A stretch of DNA of 10,496 nt from Deltaproteobacteria bacterium (GTDB lineage Bacteria; Desulfobacterota; DSM-4660; Desulfatiglandales; Desulfatiglandaceae), in NCBI GenBank assembly GCA_011051075.1, contig DREN01000450.1, positions 1 through 10,496 of the forward strand. Direction: 5' to 3'. Below are positions 6,041 to 10,496 of the stretch, piece after piece (position 1 is the stretch's first letter; each line of letters opens with the position of its first letter). The position numbers and the translations under genes were made by a program. Below the pieces are notes generated by a model. It ran no database searches. It was not told the origin of the DNA and saw only the letters and a program-made list of their open reading frames with translations.

Positions 6041-6151
6041 TGGCACCTGCATTGGTGGTCGTGGGGGTCTCCGTCCCATCCCCATCCAGAGACCGGTCCC
6101 GAACAGCAAGATATCCGGTTTTCAGGTGAGCGAGACCTTGCCAGCCCCAAT

Positions 6152-6178
6152 ACTATACAATGCTTCGGGATAAATCAA
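6152..6178 (-). promoter_or_regulatory. Possible promoter for the def-fmt cluster
   Basis: On the minus strand TTGATT (6178-6173) is followed after 15 bases by TATAGT (6157-6152), a good -10 match with a short spacer. A shifted -10, TAGTAT, would give 17 bases but a poorer hexamer. Transcription from here would carry a leader of about 160 bases containing repeat copy 2. Confidence 0.3.
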
Positions 6179-6211
6179 GCGGCCTCTGGGCCAAAACCCC
6201 TGAGACTTCCC

Positions 6212-6240
6212 TTGACTTTTCCGGTTCATCCTCCTATCAA
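6212..6240 (+). promoter_or_regulatory. Possible promoter overlapping the start of the HD-domain gene
   Basis: TTGACT (6212-6217) and TATCAA (6235-6240) are separated by exactly 17 bases. Transcription would start near the ATG at 6249, making the message almost leaderless and excluding the AAGGG ribosome site at 6239-6243. That conflict lowers my confidence. Confidence 0.2.
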
Positions 6241-6248
6241 GGGTCATC

Positions 6249-6839
6249 ATGAAACGGATAGTGGAGTTCTTATTTGAGACAGGGATGCTCAAGAGGAGCC
6301 CCCGCACCGGCTACCAGTTCCTTGGCAGCGGAGGGGAATCCGTGGCAGACCACTCCTTCAGGACGGCGGTCATAGCCTATGTGTTAGCCTCAATGGAGCC
6401 TGAGGTGAACCGGGAAAGGCTGATCCTCATGTGCCTGTTTCACGACCTACCTGAAGCCAGGACCGGGGATCACAACTACGTGAACAAGAAGTACGTCCAG
6501 GTGGATGAGGGAAAGGCCATCAGAGACCAGGTCAACGGCCTTGATTTCGCACGCGAGATCATATCATTGGCCGAAGAATTTAATGTAGCAGATACCCTTG
6601 AGGCCAGGCTTTCAAAGGATGCTGATCAGCTCGACTTGATCCTCGAACTCAAGGAGCAGTCGGATCTGGGAAATCCCCACGCCCGGGACTGGCTCTCATT
6701 TGCCGTAAAGAGGCTCTTGACCGAGAGCGGGAAAAAACTGGCAGAGGAGATACTCGCGTCGGAACACGACTCCTGGTGGTTCGACAAGAAGACAGACTGG
6801 TGGGTCAATGGCTCTCAACTGAACAGGCAGAGGCCTTGA
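6249..6839 (+). CDS. HD-domain phosphohydrolase, YfbR/HDDC2-like (possible 5'-deoxynucleotidase)
   Basis: A 196-residue HD-superfamily protein. The metal-binding residues are visible: His 35 in ESVADHSFR, His 65-Asp 66 in CLFHDLPEARTGD (with Glu 69), and an Asp in KDADQLDL (124 or 126). The order and wording match the YfbR/HDDC2 group, whose characterised members remove the 5' phosphate from deoxynucleoside monophosphates. Substrate here is inferred from family only. The start MKRIVEFLFETGMLKRSPRTGY matches the family N-terminus, and AAGGG lies 5 bases before the ATG. The last 25 residues, rich in Trp and Asp, extend past the core. It is the only plus-strand gene, divergent from def and convergent with carB, whose stop lies 30 bases away with no clear terminator between. 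Confidence 0.9.
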   Translation: MKRIVEFLFETGMLKRSPRTGYQFLGSGGESVADHSFRTAVIAYVLASMEPEVNRERLILMCLFHDLPEARTGDHNYVNKKYVQVDEGKAIRDQVNGLDFAREIISLAEEFNVADTLEARLSKDADQLDLILELKEQSDLGNPHARDWLSFAVKRLLTESGKKLAEEILASEHDSWWFDKKTDWWVNGSQLNRQRP

Positions 6840-6869
6840 CATGCAGATCGGTATTGGTGGCACCTTCTG

Positions 6870-9800
6870 TCAATCCCCATGGTACTCCTGGATGGTCCGG
6901 ACCTTCAGATCGCCCTCAATCATCGATTCCACGGCCAGGGTAGTAGCGGTGGCCCCTGAAAGGGTCGTGGTATAGGGCACGTTAAAGGCGAGGGCCGCGC
7001 TCCTGATGGAAAAGGACTCTGCCACGGCCTTCTTGTTGCTGGTGGTGTTGATGACAAGGTCGATCTCCCTGTTTTTGATCATGTCCACCACGTGAGGCCT
7101 CCCCTCCCTTACCTTGTTCACCACCCTGTTGGGGATACGGTGATGGGTCAGGAACCTGGAGGTCCCCCTTGTGGCCACTATCTCAAAACCGAGGCTGTGA
7201 AGGCGGGACGCGGTGTAGAGCATGCCCATCTTGTCGTCATCCTTGATACTGATAAAGACCGTGCCGGAGAGGGGCAGCCGCTGCCCGGCGCCGAGCTGGG
7301 ATTTGGCAAAGGCCAGACCGAAGGCCTCATCAACACCCATCACCTCTCCCGTGGACTTCATCTCAGGCCCCAGTATGGAATCCACCCCCGGAAACCGGCT
7401 GAAGGGAAAGACCGATTCCTTTACAGAGATATGCCGGGGCGTGATATCAGAAGGAAGGCCCAGGTTCCCGAGGCTCTCTCCCATGATCACCTTTGTGGCT
7501 AACCTTGCAAGGGAAACGCCTGTGGCCTTGCTCACGAAGGGCACGGTCCTGGACCCCCGCGGGTTCACCTCAAGGATATAGACCACCCCGCCCTTGACCG
7601 CGTACTGGATGTTCATAAGGCCTATAACGTTCAACTCCCGGGCTATGGCCTTTGTATGGTCCCTGATCTGTTCCAGGATTTCAGGGGAAAGGGAGATGGG
7701 CGGAAGCACGCAGGCACTGTCCCCGCTGTGTATGCCCGCCTCCTCTATATGCTCCATAATGCCGGCCACCACCGTATCGGTTCCGTCTGAGATGGCGTCA
7801 ACATCTACCTCGGTGGCGGCCTCCAGGAAGCTGTCTATCAGAACCGGCTTTCCAGGAGAGACCTGAACAGCGGCCCTCATGTAAAACTCCAGGTCCTTCC
7901 TTTCGTAAACGATCTCCATGGCCCGGCCGCCAAGCACAAAAGAGGGCCTGACCACCACCGGATACCCTATCCTGTGGGCGACCTCAAAGGCCTCGTCCTT
8001 ATTGGTTGCGATTCCATTTTCTGGCTGGCGGATATTGAGTTTTCTTAGCAGCCGTTGAAACCGCTCCCTGTCTTCGGCCCGGTCTATGCTGTCGGGGCTG
8101 GTCCCTAAGATGGTGACCCCGGCCTCCTTCAGGGGAACGGCAATATTAAGGGGGGTCTGGCCCCCGAACTGGACAATAACCCCCTCGGGTTTTTCCTGCT
8201 CCACGATATGCAGGACATCTTCCCTGGTCAGGGGTTCGAAGTAGAGCCTGTCAGAGGTGTCGTAATCGGTACTGACCGTTTCCGGATTGGAGTTGACCAT
8301 GATGCTCTCTATGCCCATCTCCCTCAGCGCCAGGGAGGCCTGCACGCAGCAGTAGTCGAACTCGATCCCCTGCCCTATCCTGTTTGGCCCCCCGCCCAGG
8401 ATCACGACCTTTCTCTTTTCTAAGGATCGGATCTCGTTTTCCTGCTCATAGGTTGAGTAGTAATAGGGGGTATAGGCCTCGAATTCGGCGGCGCAGGTAT
8501 CCACCAGCTTGTACACGGGCTCTATCCCCTTTGACCTGCGCGCCTCACCTATCTTCTGCTCTGTGGTGTCAAAGATCCTGGCGAGGTTCAGGTCTGAGAA
8601 GCCGTACTCCTTTACGCGCCGCAGGAACTCCCCGTCTATCTCTTGGGGAGAAGTCCCGGTCCCGGCCATCTCCATAAGCTCCTCTTCCATAAGTTCCAGT
8701 TGGCGGATGTGGAACAGGAACCATGGGTCGATCCGGGAAAGCTCGTTTATCTTTTCAAGGGAGAAACCCTGCCTGAAGGCCTCATGTATAAAGAAAAGCC
8801 TGTTTGAATTAGGTTCGATAAGCCCTTTTTCGATCTCATGGGGATCGGGGGTAATACCGGGGCTCCTTGACGCGCCGCTACCAAGGCCGAAACGTCCGAT
8901 CTCCAGGGACCTGACCGCCTTCTGAAGGGCCTCCTTGAAGGTCCTTCCTATGGCCATTGTCTCCCCCACCGATTTCATGGAGGTGGTCAGGAGGTCCTCG
9001 GCGCCAGGGAATTTTTCAAAGGTCCACCTGGGCATCTTGACCACGCAGTAGTCGATGGTGGGCTCAAAGGAGGCAAGGGTCTCCCTGGTAATATCGTTGG
9101 GAATCTCATCCAGGGTGTAGCCCACGGCAAGCTTGGCCGCTATCTTGGCGATGGGAAAACCCGTGGCCTTTGAGGCCAGGGCCGAACTCCTGGAGACCCT
9201 TGGATTCATCTCTATGACAACCATCTCCCCGGTGTCAGGGTGTATGGCGAACTGAACGTTGGACCCGCCGGTCTCCACCCCGATCTCCCGCATGATGGCG
9301 ATGGCCCCGTCTCTCATCAACTGGTACTCGCGATCAGTGAGGGTCTGGGCAGGGGCCACTGTGATACTGTCACCCGTATGGACTCCCATGGGGTCAAAAT
9401 TTTCAATGGAGCAGATAATGACCACATTATCGTTAAAGTCCCGCATGACCTCCAGCTCATACTCCTTCCAACCTAAGAGCGATTCTTCCATTATGATCTC
9501 TGAGATCATGCTGGCGTCAAGCCCGGCCTTGGCAAGCCTCTCCATCTCCTCCCTGTTGTAGGCAACACCGCTGCCAAAACCTCCCAGGGTGAAACTGGCC
9601 CTGATAATGATAGGATAGCCAAGCTTTTCGGCCACCGCCCTTGCCTGGTCCATATCCCTTACAATGCCGCTCTCCGGCACCCTCAGTCCGATGCGCGTCA
9701 TGGCATCCCTGAACTGCTCTCTGTCTTCGGCCTTGTGTATGGCAGGGATTGAAGCGCCGATCATCTCCACCTTCAGGGCGTCTAGTATGCCGGTCTCTGC

Positions 9801-10106
9801 CATCTTTATGGCCGTATTCAGTCCGGTCTGCCCCCCCAGGGTGGGGAGGATGGCCTGGGGCCTCTCCCTCTCCACTATCTTTGTGACGATCTCGGGAGTA
9901 ATCGGTTCGATATAGGTGCGGTGGGCCGTTTCAGGGTCGGTCATAATGGTTGCCGGATTGCTGTTTACCAGGACAATCTCGTAACCTTCTTCTTTGAGGG
10001 CCTTGCAGGCCTGGGTGCCAGAGTAGTCGAACTCACAGGCCTGGCCTATGACAATAGGCCCGGAGCCTATAATGAGGATCTTGTCTATATTTGTGCGTTT
10101 GGGCAT
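6870..10106 (-). CDS. carB: Carbamoyl-phosphate synthase large subunit
   Basis: A 1078-residue synthetase that makes carbamoyl phosphate from bicarbonate, ATP and ammonia supplied by CarA, feeding pyrimidine and arginine synthesis. Two homologous ATP-grasp halves are evident: residues 1-400 (IIGSGPIVIGQACEFDYSG at 12-30, LGGQTGLNTA at 90-99) and about 555-940 (ILGGGPNRIGQGIEFDYC at 569-586, QFGGQTPLNIA at 646-656, EVNPRGSRT at 846-854). An oligomerisation segment lies between. The MGS-like allosteric domain (about 941-1078) starts near SGTVFISIKDDDK and contains VINTTSNKK and TTTLSGATATT. Length matches E. coli CarB (1073). I chose ATG 10106 because MPKRTNIDKILIIG is the family N-terminus. 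An in-frame ATG at 10229 would add 41 residues, mostly encoded by a repeat array, with no family counterpart. Neither ATG has a clear Shine-Dalgarno. No frame break is seen. Confidence 0.98.
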   Translation of the reverse strand: MPKRTNIDKILIIGSGPIVIGQACEFDYSGTQACKALKEEGYEIVLVNSNPATIMTDPETAHRTYIEPITPEIVTKIVERERPQAILPTLGGQTGLNTAIKMAETGILDALKVEMIGASIPAIHKAEDREQFRDAMTRIGLRVPESGIVRDMDQARAVAEKLGYPIIIRASFTLGGFGSGVAYNREEMERLAKAGLDASMISEIIMEESLLGWKEYELEVMRDFNDNVVIICSIENFDPMGVHTGDSITVAPAQTLTDREYQLMRDGAIAIMREIGVETGGSNVQFAIHPDTGEMVVIEMNPRVSRSSALASKATGFPIAKIAAKLAVGYTLDEIPNDITRETLASFEPTIDYCVVKMPRWTFEKFPGAEDLLTTSMKSVGETMAIGRTFKEALQKAVRSLEIGRFGLGSGASRSPGITPDPHEIEKGLIEPNSNRLFFIHEAFRQGFSLEKINELSRIDPWFLFHIRQLELMEEELMEMAGTGTSPQEIDGEFLRRVKEYGFSDLNLARIFDTTEQKIGEARRSKGIEPVYKLVDTCAAEFEAYTPYYYSTYEQENEIRSLEKRKVVILGGGPNRIGQGIEFDYCCVQASLALREMGIESIMVNSNPETVSTDYDTSDRLYFEPLTREDVLHIVEQEKPEGVIVQFGGQTPLNIAVPLKEAGVTILGTSPDSIDRAEDRERFQRLLRKLNIRQPENGIATNKDEAFEVAHRIGYPVVVRPSFVLGGRAMEIVYERKDLEFYMRAAVQVSPGKPVLIDSFLEAATEVDVDAISDGTDTVVAGIMEHIEEAGIHSGDSACVLPPISLSPEILEQIRDHTKAIARELNVIGLMNIQYAVKGGVVYILEVNPRGSRTVPFVSKATGVSLARLATKVIMGESLGNLGLPSDITPRHISVKESVFPFSRFPGVDSILGPEMKSTGEVMGVDEAFGLAFAKSQLGAGQRLPLSGTVFISIKDDDKMGMLYTASRLHSLGFEIVATRGTSRFLTHHRIPNRVVNKVREGRPHVVDMIKNREIDLVINTTSNKKAVAESFSIRSAALAFNVPYTTTLSGATATTLAVESMIEGDLKVRTIQEYHGD

Positions 10107-10169
10107 GGGTGAGTACTGGATGCTGGTTACTGGATGCTGGTTACTGGATGCTGGATGGTGGCTGAGGCA
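10107..10169. repeat. Heptamer-periodic array C between carA and carB
   Basis: From 10114 in 7-base steps on the plus strand: TACTGGA, TGCTGGT, TACTGGA, TGCTGGT, TACTGGA, TGCTGGA, TGGTGGC, TGAGGCA. A further degenerate unit, GGGTGAG, directly touches the carB start codon. The best part is a 14-mer repeated nearly three times. The array replaces the place where a ribosome site for carB would be expected. Confidence 0.8.
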
Positions 10170-10247
10170 TCCAGGGTAAATCCGGGATATTCGAAGTATA
10201 TCATGGGTAATCTCATCCTTGTCGTTCATGGTTAGGCGCAGTCTGCT

Positions 10248-10496
10248 TCAATATTCACTCCTCTTCATCAACCCTGTGAACCGATCGAACAGATAGGAGG
10301 CATCGTGGGGTCCGGGGGAGGCCTCGGGGTGGTACTGAACCGAGAACAGGGGGAGTTTTCTGTGGACCAGGCCCTCCAGGGTCCTGTCGTTCAGGTTGAT
10401 ATGGCTCGGTTCAAGGTCAGAATCCTTCAACGATTTCATATCAACGCAGAACCCGTGGTTCTGCGAAGTGATCTCAACCCTGCCGGTCTTCAGATC
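10248..10496 (-). CDS. carA: Carbamoyl-phosphate synthase small subunit, C-terminal part
   Basis: The last 82 residues of the glutamine-hydrolysing subunit, which supplies ammonia to CarB; the rest lies beyond the right edge. The fragment begins DLKTGRVEITSQNHGFCVD. The ITSQNHGF motif is typical of CarA, and FSVQYHPEASPGPHD carries the catalytic His and Glu of the class I amidotransferase triad (fragment residues 56 and 58); the Cys lies outside. The gene ends naturally at TGA 10250-10248, at the usual family end (LFDRFTGLMK). It precedes carB with a 141-base gap and is in the same reading frame, so the two very likely share a transcript. Confidence 0.96.
   Translation of the reverse strand, partial: DLKTGRVEITSQNHGFCVDMKSLKDSDLEPSHINLNDRTLEGLVHRKLPLFSVQYHPEASPGPHDASYLFDRFTGLMKRSEY

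Noticed and set aside
6840..6869. Bidirectional terminator between the HD gene and carB
   Set aside because: The only inverted repeat is a very short GGTG/CACC with one base between, and there is no T-run on either strand.
10107..10229. N-terminal extension of CarB starting at ATG 10229
   Set aside because: Much of the 41 extra residues would be encoded by repeat array C, they have no family counterpart, and ATG 10106 begins the standard CarB sequence.
10248..10250. Selenocysteine or programmed read-through at the carA TGA
   Set aside because: CarA ends at its usual length at this codon, and I see no convincing SECIS-like hairpin just downstream. Only the shared reading frame is retained as an observation.
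10231..10250. Third copy of the dispersed repeat near the carA end
   Set aside because: Only scattered short matches; it does not align with the 15-bp core.

Overview
The window looks like a chromosomal housekeeping segment from a bacterium, most likely a Desulfobacterota (deltaproteobacterial) lineage. This is an inference from three things: the gene order def-fmt-DUF116-rsmB-rpe, the style of the proteins, and the moderately GC-rich DNA. No phage, plasmid, transposase, rRNA, tRNA or CRISPR locus was found. All genes but one read on the minus strand.

Layout from left to right. The left edge carries the 5' end of a minus-strand gene resembling pyrK (electron-transfer subunit of dihydroorotate dehydrogenase), cut by the window. 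Next is a secreted cyclophilin-type peptidyl-prolyl isomerase (266-844). A 546-base gap without a recognisable gene follows (845-1390); it contains GC-rich hairpins and one copy of a dispersed 34-bp repeat. Then comes rpe (1391-2053), then a 223-base spacer made largely of two heptamer-periodic repeat arrays and a hairpin. The tight cluster rsmB, DUF116, fmt, def follows (transcribed def to rsmB), with gene junctions that overlap or lie 2 bases apart. The spacer upstream of def (5984-6248) holds the second copy of the 34-bp repeat and possible promoters. The only plus-strand gene, an HD-domain phosphohydrolase of the YfbR/HDDC2 type (6249-6839), converges on carB. carB (6870-10106) and the 3' end of carA (10248-10496) fill the right side, separated by a 141-base spacer with a third heptamer array.

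Functionally the window joins two themes. The first is making and starting proteins: Fmt formylates initiator Met-tRNA, Def removes the formyl group from nascent chains, and RsmB methylates 16S rRNA. A DUF116 membrane protein of unknown role sits inside this cluster. The second is pyrimidine/arginine precursor supply: CarAB makes carbamoyl phosphate and the edge gene probably belongs to dihydroorotate oxidation. The YfbR-like protein would fit nucleotide turnover.

The protein-coding content is conventional. The less ordinary features are between the genes: three degenerate arrays with strict 7-bp period, a dispersed repeat (30/34 identical by eye), overlapping inverted repeats next to one copy, and carA and carB lying in one reading frame separated by a single TGA. 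I found no convincing new multi-gene system.
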